From assembly GCA_030782805.1 (NCBI GenBank), contig JARJPL010000557.1, positions 1-64,000 of the forward strand: 64,000 nucleotides of DNA, given 5' to 3'. The notes below the pieces were generated by a model that was not told the origin of the DNA, did not search any database, and worked only from the letters and a program-made list of their open reading frames with translations. Origin of the DNA: Aschersonia sp. MBC 622. Taxonomy: Eukaryota; Ascomycota; Sordariomycetes; Hypocreales; Clavicipitaceae. Position numbers and translations under genes: made by a program. Shown here in pieces: positions 34,554 through 44,931 of the stretch. Position 1 is the first letter of the stretch; each line of letters begins with the position of its first letter.

Positions 34554-35618
34554 ATGCACGCCACTTCCACATTGTTCTGGCCGAACTCGGCCGAAAAGAT
34601 GCGCGAGGCCCTTCATGTGTCCGCCGAAGAGCCCCTGCTATGCTGCGGGCGGACCGCAAAGAAGAAGTGCTGCAGCAGAACCATCAGCAAGGCCAACAGG
34701 TCCAGCATTCAACAGCTGCTTAGTGATGTTGTGGCTGCTGGGAGCTGGAGTGCTGCCAAAGAGCTCTTCGAGCGTCTCTCAAAATTGGTCTTGTGCCAGG
34801 GTAAGCGGTTTGGACACCAAAAGCAGTGTCACGAGCTGTTGGTCTCGTGGCAGAGAACATTTGCCGACACAGAATTACGGCACGCAATGGGCAAATTCGC
34901 AACCGAACCGGCTACAACTGTAAACAAGTATAGAACGATCAAGTCTGAGGCGGTGGATGCCAACACGCATACAATACCAGCTGTTGTTCAGAAAGTGGCT
35001 GTCAAATTCGAACCCGATGAAGAGTATGACTTCTCATCATTGTACGAGATACCCGACCTCCAAGAGGACACCAAGCCGGCACACATCTTTGTCCCGTACG
35101 GCAAGACGCAAACCCAGTTGCAAATCAACAAGGCCATCAAGAAAATCATCGAAAAACCCCTCACACCGAAAGAGAAAAAGTCACTCTCTAAGTCGGGTGG
35201 CGTCTACATTTACAGACTACCCAACACGGCCAGCGGCGAGGCACCGGACCTCAAGATTGGCTCCACAGCTGACTACGAGCGTCGAATGAAAGAGTGGCGG
35301 AATAGCTGTGGATATGACCCAGAAAAAGTGAGTCTCTTCTATACGAGCCTGTACAGGCGCGTGGAGCGCCTCGTCCACGCGCAGCTCGGGGTGTGCCGCA
35401 AGCGCGAGGCGAAGTGTCCCGGCTGCGGAAAATCGCACAAGGAGTTCTTTGGCGTCCGGCGGTACCAGGCAGCCAAGCTCATTGGCCTCTGGTCTGAGTG
35501 GATAGGCCACATTCCGTACGATGAGGACGGGACGCTCAGGGCGGAGTGGCGGAAGAAGCTGGGGGGCGTGGACTTGGATGATGCTGACTGCTGGGAAAGC
35601 TTTACGGCCAAGGACTGA
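34554..35618 (+). CDS. GIY-YIG domain protein (T5orf172/Mug113-like)
   Basis: Single exon of 354 residues from the ATG at 34554. The C-terminal half carries a GIY-YIG-type fold of the T5orf172 class: GGVYIYRLPN, then LKIGSTADYERRMKEW, then RVERLVHAQL, then a CPGC zinc-like pair and HKEFFGVRRYQA. The N-terminus has a cysteine cluster (LLCCGRTAKKKCCSRTISKAN) common at the start of these fungal proteins, and a charged linker joins the two. Nuclease activity is possible from the fold but unproven. The S. pombe relative Mug113 is known only as meiotically up-regulated. Such genes are often multicopy and variable between Hypocreales strains, which I state from memory. No intron or disrupting stop is present. 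Confidence 0.85.
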   Translation: MHATSTLFWPNSAEKMREALHVSAEEPLLCCGRTAKKKCCSRTISKANRSSIQQLLSDVVAAGSWSAAKELFERLSKLVLCQGKRFGHQKQCHELLVSWQRTFADTELRHAMGKFATEPATTVNKYRTIKSEAVDANTHTIPAVVQKVAVKFEPDEEYDFSSLYEIPDLQEDTKPAHIFVPYGKTQTQLQINKAIKKIIEKPLTPKEKKSLSKSGGVYIYRLPNTASGEAPDLKIGSTADYERRMKEWRNSCGYDPEKVSLFYTSLYRRVERLVHAQLGVCRKREAKCPGCGKSHKEFFGVRRYQAAKLIGLWSEWIGHIPYDEDGTLRAEWRKKLGGVDLDDADCWESFTAKD

Positions 35619-35803
35619 CGGCATTACCCAGATATATATAATGATTGTAACGTATGTAAGAGCTGTATATCTCACACCCACGATAGGAATGTAATTGATT
35701 CAAACTCTATGCTGCACGTGGTAGATGGCATCGTAGAGGGTCAGTGCTAACACTCGATTAATATGGACTGAACTTGGCCTGTAAAAATCCCGTTTGATTT
35801 GTC

Positions 35804-36619
35804 TTACCCTGGTTCTTCATTTGCCAGCTCATTCACGAGCGAATCCATCTCCGTCATGATCTTGAGCTCCTCGGGGTACTCCTTCATGACCTCTGCGACA
35901 ACCTGCCGCCACCACGGCTGCTCACCGCGAGTCCCCAGCAGCGCCATGTAGTACTCCCACCACTCGGGCCAGAAGCCCGCCGTCTCCCAGTCTGTGACGC
36001 CGTGAAGGCGGCCCGTGGCCTCGTCGACAAAGATGTTGGCCCACGAGAGGTCGCCGTGGCAGAAGCGCGCGCGCCGGGGCGGCTGCAACCGCGCAAACCG
36101 CCTCCGGAACGTCTCGGCGGCCTCGGCGCGGCGCGCGCCCTGAAACGTGGCCACGTCCGGGCACGCGGACCACAGAAACGGCCGCCGAAACTCGGCGGCC
36201 GACGTCACCGACGCGGCCGGGCTGGGCGGCTCGCTCCTGCGGTGGTTGTAGCACGCGCCGCCGGCAATGTTGCGTATTTGGTACGTGCCGGGCTCGGGCT
36301 CGATCTGGTGCACCTGCTCGAGAAAGGTCCGCAGCTGCTGGCACATGGTGGCGCGGGCGCCGGGTGTCATGCCCGGCCAGGCGACGTCGAGGCGCACGCC
36401 CGACACTCTCTTCATGCGGATGTAGTTTTCCTCGACGCGCTCAATGGTCTTGGTCTGCTCATCCAGGCAGTAGCCGATGATGGATGGGACCGGGATGGCC
36501 ACGGATAGGTGATGTTTGAGAAAACAGATAGATTCCACCTCCATCCTTAGCAGATGCGCAAACCCGCGTTTGCGCACGGCATAGTCTCCTTCAAAGATTA
36601 GTGTAGATTCTGGAGACAT
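35804..36619 (-). CDS. Aminoglycoside phosphotransferase-family kinase-like protein
   Basis: Single exon of 271 residues. It has the APH/choline-kinase fold signature CHGDLSWANIFVD (HGD-x-x-x-x-N) followed by VTDWETAGFWPEWWEYY, where the second aspartate binds metal. The N-terminal lobe includes a glycine-poor beta region and FLKHHLSVAIPVPSIIGYCLD. The family phosphorylates small molecules, and in fungi most members have unknown substrates. The domain begins late: there is little sequence before the expected ATP-binding lysine, and I do not see a clear VAVK-type lysine, so the N-lobe may be shortened. It faces the GIY-YIG gene tail to tail, with 185 bp between stop codons. Confidence 0.88.
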   Translation of the reverse strand: MSPESTLIFEGDYAVRKRGFAHLLRMEVESICFLKHHLSVAIPVPSIIGYCLDEQTKTIERVEENYIRMKRVSGVRLDVAWPGMTPGARATMCQQLRTFLEQVHQIEPEPGTYQIRNIAGGACYNHRRSEPPSPAASVTSAAEFRRPFLWSACPDVATFQGARRAEAAETFRRRFARLQPPRRARFCHGDLSWANIFVDEATGRLHGVTDWETAGFWPEWWEYYMALLGTRGEQPWWRQVVAEVMKEYPEELKIMTEMDSLVNELANEEPG

Positions 36620-37846
36620 TCTTGCGAAGCTAAAATGGACCCTGTCAAGGGAAGATTGCCCGTCGCCGTGTGGCTGCTTGGCTCTCCCGTGCTCGTGGTT
36701 CGCCAGGGCGAGGCGCTCGTTTTATAGCCTCACGGCAAAAAGAAAAGGGGTCAAGGGCTGCGAAGATCGCTTAGCTAAACGCTGTAATACAGTTTCAATG
36801 GTTTTTTTCGGTAGTGGGACAGAGGGTGTGTAAGTGAGTGCGACGTTCTCTCAGTGTTGCACAGCTGAATAGTTTGTACATATTCACCTAACGCAGCCCC
36901 ATTTACTGTTTTACAAGGTCTTGTCGAAGTAATTGGCCGAGAACATGCGTAGCACAATAAACACATTATTTGCAAATATTTGTTTGCCAAACTCGCGAAA
37001 AGTCTCCTTCGAGAGGGTTGTCCATGCTTGAGGCGTCCTGAGCCGCCGACTCGCATCGGTAAGTACAAGAGATCTGAATAAGCAAAGAGTGACTGATGTG
37101 ATTGAGCAACTGATACAGACAATAAAGTATTCTTACTGTTATAATAAACTTGGCTGCTGATACAAATTCAGATCTTCAGCCTATCTGGTCTGAAGTCATC
37201 TACTTATAGTCGATCTCTTGTGTCACTGGAGTTCTGTCCGCAATCGTGTCCATGTGGAACCCTATTTGCCGCGACTATTATGAGCCTCGTACGCACAACA
37301 AAATTTGTAGCACTTGAATCATGTGCATTTGGCCATAGTTGGGTAGCTGCCATGATTTGTTCTGCTGCTTGTTCCCATTGGGGTTCCGATCACTTATAAG
37401 CAAAACTGCGGCATGCTGACTACACAGCGAGCATCTGAGCCCATTGAAAGACAGTCTAACTCACTACAACAAGTTTGACGAGATTCCGAGTAACCGTTTC
37501 ACATAGTCTCGAGTCACCATATTTAATCACCTTTGTGGTGCAGTTGCCTAGGTTTGAGTGCCAACATGAGTCCATCAAGGAGAGTGATAAGAGACTATCG
37601 ATATAGCTTGTCGATAACATGATCATCCTAAATTAGTGTGCCAGCAGGGAGCCACCACCAAAAAAACAACTCGCTTACCCTGCGCACGTGACCCACAACT
37701 GCGAAAAACCTCTCTGCCCCACACCATCCAGCGAATTTCCAGTTGCCCGTCGAACCCTCCCCGGCTTTTTTTTGGAAATCCTTAACCACCGACCGACGAC
37801 AACTTCCTTCGACAACCCCCCCGAACCGACGGAATATCACATCACA
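36620..37846. other. Intergenic, 1.2 kb
   Basis: Divergent gap between the APH-like gene (-) and eL36 (+). It is AT-rich at 36770-37620, then pyrimidine-rich just before the eL36 start, as in many ribosomal-protein leaders. No gene seen. Confidence 0.6.
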
Positions 37847-38401
37847 ATGGCCAAGGAAGCCACTGCTAAGACCGGCCTCGCCGTTGGCCTTAACAAGGGT
37901 CACGTACGTGTTTTGTCATGATGCTCTCACCTCGTGGAGGATCTCTGCATATGGATGAAATTCTTCTTTTCCCACGAGAGTGAAAAGCTATTTTTCTTCT
38001 CTGCAGACGATGGACGCTGACATTCGACGTTTTTTTTTTTCCACGAATTATAGAAGACCACCGCTCGCGTCGTCAAGCCTCGCGTCTCCCGCACAAAGGG
38101 CCACCTGAGCAAGCGCACCGCCTTTGTCCGCGAGGTCGTCAAGGAGGTTGCTGGCCTCGCTCCCTATGAGCGCCGCGTCATTGAGCTTCTCCGCAACTCG
38201 CGCGACAAGCGCGCCCGCAAGCTCGCCAAGAAGAGAGTACGTTTTTTTCTTTTTTCCTGATTGTCGCCCCAAATGGTTTTCAGATGCAGGAATCTTGGGT
38301 TTGCTAACCAAAATACGCAGCTCGGTACCTTTGGCCGTGCCAAGAGAAAGGTCGACGAGCTCCAGGGCGTCATTGCCGACTCCCGCCGTACCGCTCACTA
38401 A
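37847..38401 (+). CDS. RPL36: 60S ribosomal protein eL36
   Basis: Large-subunit ribosomal protein. Exons 37847-37903, 38054-38236 and 38321-38401 give 106 residues. The family sequence LAVGLNKGHK, then RGHLSKR-like TKGHLSKRTAFVREVVKEV, APYERRVIELLRNSRDKRARK and LGTFGRAKRKVDEL is complete. The first intron (150 bp) follows codon 19, and both introns start GTACGT. The start context CACAATGGC is strong and the leader is CT-rich. The short first exon with an early intron is usual for fungal ribosomal-protein genes. Confidence 0.97.
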
Positions 38402-38782
38402 ATCATTACTTCACCTGTGACGGAAAAGCGAGGGGAGGGATTGATGAGGACGACATGGAGCGCCGGGATGAAACAGTCTCTTGGCGATCCCGAATACCAC
38501 AAAAGCCCCGGGAGAATATGAAATGAAACCTTTTTTTTACCTGTAACGGCGTGGGATTTTCATTCTGGGATTTACAAAAAAAGAACGGCTTGCACGAATT
38601 TGATCGAGTTCGGTCAGGCTACGTAGGCATCTGTCGCATTGTACAAAAGACGTGCGCTGAATACCACTACTTTACGATCAACATCGGGACATGTTCATTT
38701 ATGAAATGTGTTTAAAATATCGTGAAATCGAAACATGAGTTGTCTAACAGTAAAAACGCCGCTTAATGCATCAATGCTTTGG
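38402..38782. other. Convergent 3' flanks, 381 bp
   Basis: Downstream sequence of eL36 (+) and the TUG/UBX gene (-). AT-rich with no coding signal. Confidence 0.65.
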
Positions 38783-40320
38783 TTATTTCTTGCCCAGCTT
38801 CAACCACTTGGGCACCTTGGAGCCCTTGCCGTCTCCGGACCCCTTCTTCCCCTCAGCGCTCTCGTCCTTTTTCGGTGCCGGCACCGGCTCCTCCGCCTCA
38901 TACTTTGGCATCTCCGGCACCTTGATTTCCTGGCCCTGCTTGGCGACGTTGGCCGCGAGGAACGGTAATTTGCGCTTTGCCGGCGGCACCTCGTCGTTCC
39001 ACACCAGATTCACGAGCACCCTGCCCTGCAGCTTGTAACCTGCAATGAGAGTGTGCTTGGGCCCCGCGTCGTCTTTGATCACGTCCTTGCCGCTGCTTCC
39101 CGGCAGCACGAGGTGGAACGGCAAGGTCGGGTCCGCCATGACGTGCCGCACGGCGCTGTGCAGAAAGGCGCCGGTCGCGGTGTGATCAACCTGCCAATCG
39201 CTGCTCGTGTTGTCAGGGAAGCGCACCTTGACGAGGACCGACTTGATGGACGCGACGCGGGCCTGCTGGTCGGCGGCCTGTTCTTCGAGCTCCTTGTCCG
39301 AAAGGAGGCGCTTGTTGCGGGCTTTTTGCTGCAGCTTGCTCTGATGCAGCTTGGCATGCGCAATGGTGGGCGTGAAATCGGATTCTTCCGCTGGGGCCAG
39401 CGCCGCGGCTGGGGTGCTATTGGAGGGGGCCAGATAGACGCTGACCGGCTCAAAGGGGTCCTTGGACTCCGAAACGGGCTCGGCTGTCGGCACGATCTCA
39501 GGTGTCTCTTGCGCAGCCGGTGGTGCGCCAGTCATTGGGGTATCCGGCACCGGCACCGGCACCGGCACCGGCGCAGGTTGCGCTTCTTGAGTCGTGGCTG
39601 GTGTTTCTGGTTGCGCCGCCGGGTCGCTTGGTTCTTCTCTCGTCTCTTTGAAAAACTGGCCAATCTGCTCCATGGCTTCAAAAAGCGTCTGGTCTGTCGT
39701 CTTAAACGTCAAGCGTATTAAGACGCTGCCCGAGTTGTGCCCCAGCTGCGCCAGCGTCTTCTGGAAGTCTTGAAACGTCGTGTAGTCGCGGCCCATGATA
39801 TTGAGAATAGGCGTCTCGTAGTATAGCTGGCCGGCTCCCGACTCCGTGCCGGTGCTCGTCTTGGCGACGCCCCGCGCCGTGATGTTGATGTTGCGCCCGG
39901 CGCTCGCATCGCCGCTCTCCAGCTGCCGCAGCACGCCCCATAGCGTCAGGTTGGAGGGCAGCTTCTTGATCAGGCGGCCGCCGGGGACTTCTTTTGCCTC
40001 GGGTTGGGGCAGCTGCAGTCCAATCTGCACGGCCGACGGCGTGTTGGACTTTTGGACGAGCTCGAGCTTCGCGCCGCCGACGAGGCCCGAAGTGCGAAAG
40101 GGAACGGTGAGGTCGACGGATTTTTGCTTGTGTCTTGCGCAGTCAGCAAGATATGAATTTGTGTCTCTAAGCGCATCGCCTACTTGAGTATATATTTGTC
40201 GCTTGAGATGCTGAGCTTCTTGCACGCTTCCTGCAAAACATCTATCAGATATGTCCCTGGCGTGACTTTGATCGTGGCACGACGCAGGTCCGAGGCGATT
40301 ACGACGACATGCGTCGACAT
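38783..40320 (-). CDS. UBX4: TUG/UBX domain protein (Ubx4/ASPSCR1-like)
   Basis: Predicted Cdc48/p97 adaptor. Exons 40320-40184 and 40133-38783, with a 50-bp intron, give 495 residues. The N-terminal TUG ubiquitin-like fold starts MSTHVVVIASDLRRATIKV and continues across the intron as YILK-HKQKSVDLTVPFRTSG. A second ubiquitin-like region includes FKTTDQTLFEAMEQI. The C-terminal UBX domain spans roughly SVLVKVRFPDNTSSDWQVD to LQGRVLVNLVW. The linker carries a (PV)n run encoded by four GGCACC-type hexamers (about 39546-39571), a candidate length-polymorphic site. The tail is Lys/Gly-rich. Yeast Ubx4 acts in ER-associated degradation. The gene is divergent from a proteasome subunit gene. Confidence 0.9.
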
Positions 40321-40889
40321 GGCAGCCGTTAGGTCGGTAAAGAGTTCAGAGGAAGCAATGTCGGTCTCTAGCGATGGTGTTCTCGTCAAGTGTCAAGGTA
40401 AAAAGTAACACTGACAAGGTGTCACGATAAGCCGTGGCAACCTTCTCGAACAATCCGCAGCAGGCAGCTGGGAGCTTGACGTGGGGTTATTCAGTGGCGC
40501 GCCTTGTTCCTTCAAGGTCTGGCAACCAGGCAGGAATCATGTCCCACTGTAATTATAGCGCACTTCAGCGCTGCAATAACATCCTAAATTCGCCCGCAGG
40601 CAGCACAGCGCTGCGCCGGCTTACGTGGTTGGTTTAGGCGGGGATTTGCCGGGCTGGCCGCGCCAGTCGTGTTGCCTTGCCGCTATGCTGCTACCTGGCG
40701 TGTGTGCTGGGTACTGAGGGAGCTCTAGCTTCACCAACCGCGAGAGCTTCATCTAACTTCGTCTTCTCTCGGCCCATCAACTCAATCTTGGCGGCAGAAC
40801 CTCTGGCAGCGCGCCTATATCTACAGCCTCATACGTGCGACTTGCAGGTCCGCGTTTCCACATCACACACCTCTCTTCAGATACCCACC
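40321..40889. promoter_or_regulatory. Shared promoter of UBX4-like and PUP3 genes, 569 bp
   Basis: All upstream sequence between the two start codons. I did not find the yeast proteasome element GGTGGCAAA. Control by a shared region is inference from the divergent arrangement. Confidence 0.45.
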
Positions 40890-41697
40890 ATGGTAAGCTT
40901 TCGTTTGCTTCAGGTTGTCACCCGATGACATTGCTAACCATCGTGGCCATTAGTCGTCTCCATTCTCGATCAGTCAGTGAACCCCATCGCTTCGACCCAA
41001 TCAACACTGCTGCCACCGAACGAGGATCAATGTATGCTAACCACTAGATAGATGGCGGTGCTTGCGTCGCCATGGTCGGCAAGGACTGCGTCGCCATTGC
41101 CTGCGATCTCCGCCTCGGCCTCCAGGCGCTGACCGTGTCGAACAACTTTCCCAAAATCTTCCAGTACGGCGACGTTTTTCTCGGCCTGACCGGCCTCGCC
41201 ACCGACGTCAGCACCGTCAGCGACCTCTTCCGGTACAAGGTCAACATGTACCGCCTGCGAGAGGAGCGCGACATTGCGCCGCGCACCTTTGCCAATCTTG
41301 TCTCCTCATCCCTCTACGAGCGCCGCTTCGGCCCATACTTCATCTCGCCCGTCGTCGCGGGCCTCGATCCCAAAACTGGAAAGCCGTTCATCTGCGGCTT
41401 TGATAGCATAGGCTGTATTGACTTTGCCAAGGACTTCATCGTCGCTGGCACCGCCTCGGATCAGCTCTTTGGCATGTGCGAGGGTCTTTACGAGCCTGAC
41501 CTAGTATGTTCAAGCTGCAGACACCAGCGTCTTGATCACTGCTAACGAATTAGGAACCTGATGCGCTCTTCGAGACAATTTCTCAGGCGCTATTGTGTGC
41601 TGTTGACAGAGATGCCTTGTCCGGCTGGGGTGCACATGTGTACATTATTGAAAAGGGGAAGATTACCAAGAGATTACTAAAGGGCCGCCAGGATTAA
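40890..41697 (+). CDS. PUP3: 20S proteasome subunit beta-3
   Basis: Non-catalytic beta subunit of the 20S core particle. Exons 40890-40892 (the ATG alone), 40954-40972 (19 nt), 41052-41503 and 41554-41697 give 205 residues, the same length as I recall for yeast Pup3. The spliced N-terminus is MSSPFSINGGACVAMVGKDC. The body has YERRFGPYFISPVVAGLDPKTG, GTASDQLFGMCEGLYEP and FETISQAL, diagnostic for beta-3, and the tail is RLLKGRQD. The first donor follows the start codon directly (ATG|GTAAGC). There is no propeptide or catalytic threonine, as expected. Because the first two exons are tiny, annotation from an internal ATG (41072) would lose the true N-terminus. Confidence 0.96.
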
Positions 41698-41779
41698 AGC
41701 ATGTACGAATAGATATTCAAAGACTTTTATATTCTACCAAATGTGCCACTATCTATGTCCAGGTCATCATAGTCTATGT

Positions 41780-44700
41780 TTATAGGTTCTTCTTGGCCTC
41801 TTTCTTGGCCACAGGAGTGATCTTTTGCATGAAATACTGGCGTTCAATGAACTTGAGAACCTCGTCGAGAAGACTGGACAAATTAGCAAACGTTTCAGCT
41901 GTAGAAAAGGACGATAAACTTACATGACGGGGGCGCTGATGATAATTACAGCCTTCCACTCAACCCAGTTAAGAGGTAGAATAGCAAACAGAGTCTGCAG
42001 GACAGGAGTGTAGAGCAGAGCAAAGTGCAGAGCCATCGACAGGGCGATGGCGTAGACGAGCATCATGTTCTTCCACAGAGGCAGAGTCAAGAGGGACTCG
42101 CTCGAGGAAAGGGCGTTCATGGCGTTGAACATTTCAATCGTAACAAGAATGGACAGAGAAACAGTAGACCCCGCCTTGGCCATGTCGTTGGAAAACATCT
42201 GGCAACCAATCTCGGGGAACTCAGTCGAGCAGTGGTGGAAGCGTGAAAGCTGCGAGAAGCTAATCTGGGGGCCAGCTGGGTAATACATGAACCACCAAGC
42301 GTAACCAGCAACCGTGGCAAGACCGACGTATGTGCCAATGATCAGGTAGCGGAAGAACAGCCAACCACCAATCAGCTTTTCATCTCTCTTGCGGGGCTGG
42401 CGGTTCATAATGTCGTGGTCGGGGGGGTTGAACGAGAGAGCGGTAGCGGGAAGACCATCAGTGACCAGATTGACCCAGAGAAGTTGAACCGGTATCAGAG
42501 CCTCGGGCATGCCGAGGGCAGCGGTGAGGAAGATAGAGACAACCTCGCCAATGTTGGAAGAAATGAGATAACGGATGAATTGCTGGGTATTGTTATAGAT
42601 GGAGCGACCTTCCTCAATGGCGACCTCAATCGTGGCAAAGTTGCTGTCGGCAAGGACCATGTCGGCAGCCAACTTGGCGACATCTGTACCAGAGCCCATG
42701 GCAACACCTATATCGGCCTTCTTTAGAGCAGGAGCATCGTTGACACCATCACCAGTCATGGCGACGACCTCACCAAGAGACTGGAGCAGATCAACCAGGC
42801 GGGACTTGTGGCCAGGCTCAACACGGGAGAACAAAGAGGCACGTTTGGCGGCCTCGAGCTGCTCGCCGGGGCTCAAATTGTCAAACTCGCGGCCAGTGTA
42901 GCTCTTGCCGGTGAGGTCTTCGTTCTCGCCAAAGACACCAATCTGTCGGCAAATGCTCTCGGCGGTGTTGCGGTTATCACCGGTGATGACGATAATGCGG
43001 ATGCCAGCAGCCTTGCACTGATTGACAGACTTTGGGACTTCAGGGCGAGGAGGGTCGAGCATACCAATAAGGCCGAGAAAAGTCATGTCTTGCTCTAGTT
43101 CAGCGTACTGCTCAGTAGTCTTGGCAGTAGAGGCGAGACGGTTCTTAGAGACATCATCGATGCTGGCAAGGGCAATAATGCGCATGCCACGGTTACCATA
43201 GTCGACAACTTCCTTCATCAGGACCTCGGAAATCTTGCTGGTAAGGGGAACACGCTTGCCGTCGGCACCAACAGTGGCCTGAGTGCAGCGATCAATAATG
43301 GACTCGGGAGCACCCTTGACGAGAAGCTTCTTCTTCTTGCCGTCGGCGACAATGACAGACATACTCTTGCGATCGCGAGAGAATTCGAACGTGGAAAGAA
43401 CAGGAAGGGCCTCTTCAAAGTTGGTGCTAGCGTAGTGAAGAGCCTCATGGACATCAGTACCGGCGGGAGCCACGGGGCCAAGCTTCTCAACGAGGACGCG
43501 GAGAGCACCTTCAGTGGGCTCGCCAACACTAGAGTATTGACCAGTCTTCTCGTCGTAGGCCAAGTGGGCATTATTGCAGAGAGCACCGACCTCGGCCATT
43601 TGCTGAATGGTGCTCGACTTCTCAGTCAGGTTGTTGACGACTTTGCCATTGCTTCGAATATCTCCCTTGGGGGAGAAGGTAGTGCCCTCAACGTCGAGCT
43701 CTACGAGATCTTTACCAGCATCGGTGAGGTAGACGATCTTGTTGACGCTCATCTGGTTGGTAGTGAGGGTTCCAGTCTTGTCAGAGCAAATGACGCTGCA
43801 GCTACCGAGAGTCTCAACAGAGGGCAGGCTGCGAACAACGGCATTCTTGGCGGCCATCTTACGGGTACCAAGAGCAAGACAGGTGGTAATGACAACGGCG
43901 AGACCTTCGGGAATAGCAGCAACACCGAGAGAGACGGCGATCTTGAGGTAGTAAATGGCACCTTTGGTCCAGCTTCCATGGCTAGGATCATTGAAATTGG
44001 GAATGTTGATGAGCCATACAAGGATGCAAATCACGGTGATGACCTTGGCGAGGTTGTCGCCGAAGTCGTTGAGCTTCTGCTTTAGAGGCGTAGGCTCTGA
44101 GATTTGAGCAGTGATGGACTCGTGAATGTCGCCAATGGCAGTGTTGGAGCCGGTTAGCGCAACGACGGCGCGAGCGCGTCCGACGACAACGGTAGTACCG
44201 GAGAAGAGCATGTTGACTTGATCCTGGAGAACAGCCTTGTCGTCTTTGATGACAGCGGCCGCATCCTTGCCAACGCTTTCACTTTCACCGGTGAGAATGG
44301 CTTGGTCGACTGAGAAGCTGTTGCTTTCGATTGCAATGACACGGCAATCGGCGGGGATACGGTTGCCGACGGAGACGGAGATGATATCACCGGGAACCAG
44401 GTCGTCGGCCTTGACGCGCGAGACGTGGCCGCCGTTTCGAATGACGTTGGCTTCGTTGGCAGAATATTCTTGAAGGGCTGCAATGGCTTTTTCGGCGCTA
44501 CTCTCTTGCGAGACACCGACAACGGCGTTGAGGATGAGAATGGTGAGGATCTGTAAATTAGCTTGGTTCGACGCTGAAAGGACAGGAGAGGACTCACAAC
44601 AGCAGGGTCAACAAAGGCGCTCCAGCCGCCCTCGTCTTCAAAGAGGGCGAGTACAAAGGAAACGGCGGCAGAACCGAGCAGAATCAAGACCAGCTGGTCC

Positions 44701-44931
44701 TTGAACTGCTCAAGAATGAGCTCCCACAGAGGGGTGGGCGGGTCCTCGGGGATCGCTGCGATAGTCAGTACTGGCGGCGAGGATACGACGAAGAAGAGGT
44801 CAGATGGACATACAGTTGCGACCATATTTGGAACGTAGCTCGTCAACTTGTTTGTCAGTCAGACCATCGTGGTCATTGACGTTGAAGTTGGCGAGCACCT
44901 GTTGGACGGGTGTAGCAAAGGCGCTGTCCAT
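41780..44931 (-). CDS. SERCA-type Ca2+-transporting P-type ATPase
   Basis: Pumps Ca2+ into the ER or related stores with ATP. Exons 44931-44814, 44755-44598, 44550-41924 and 41873-41780 give 998 residues. The N-terminal P-type region includes IPEDPPTPLWELILEQFKDQ. The actuator domain has ILTGES and the M4 ion-binding helix GVAAIPEGL (about 302-309). The phosphorylation loop ICSDKTGTLTTNQM has Asp at about 349, matching Asp351 of mammalian SERCA1. The hinge is MTGDGVNDAPALKKADIG, and the C-terminal transmembrane helices include QLLWVNLVTDGLPATALSF. Length and motifs fit SERCA rather than the longer PMCA class; there is no C-terminal calmodulin region. It is the same subfamily as Neurospora nca-1 by recollection. 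A 10-bp tandem repeat lies just upstream of the start codon. It is convergent with the proteasome gene, with only 82 bp between stop codons. Confidence 0.96.

Noticed and set aside
39053..39721. 222-residue plus-strand frame
   Set aside because: Antisense of the TUG/UBX gene; no domain.
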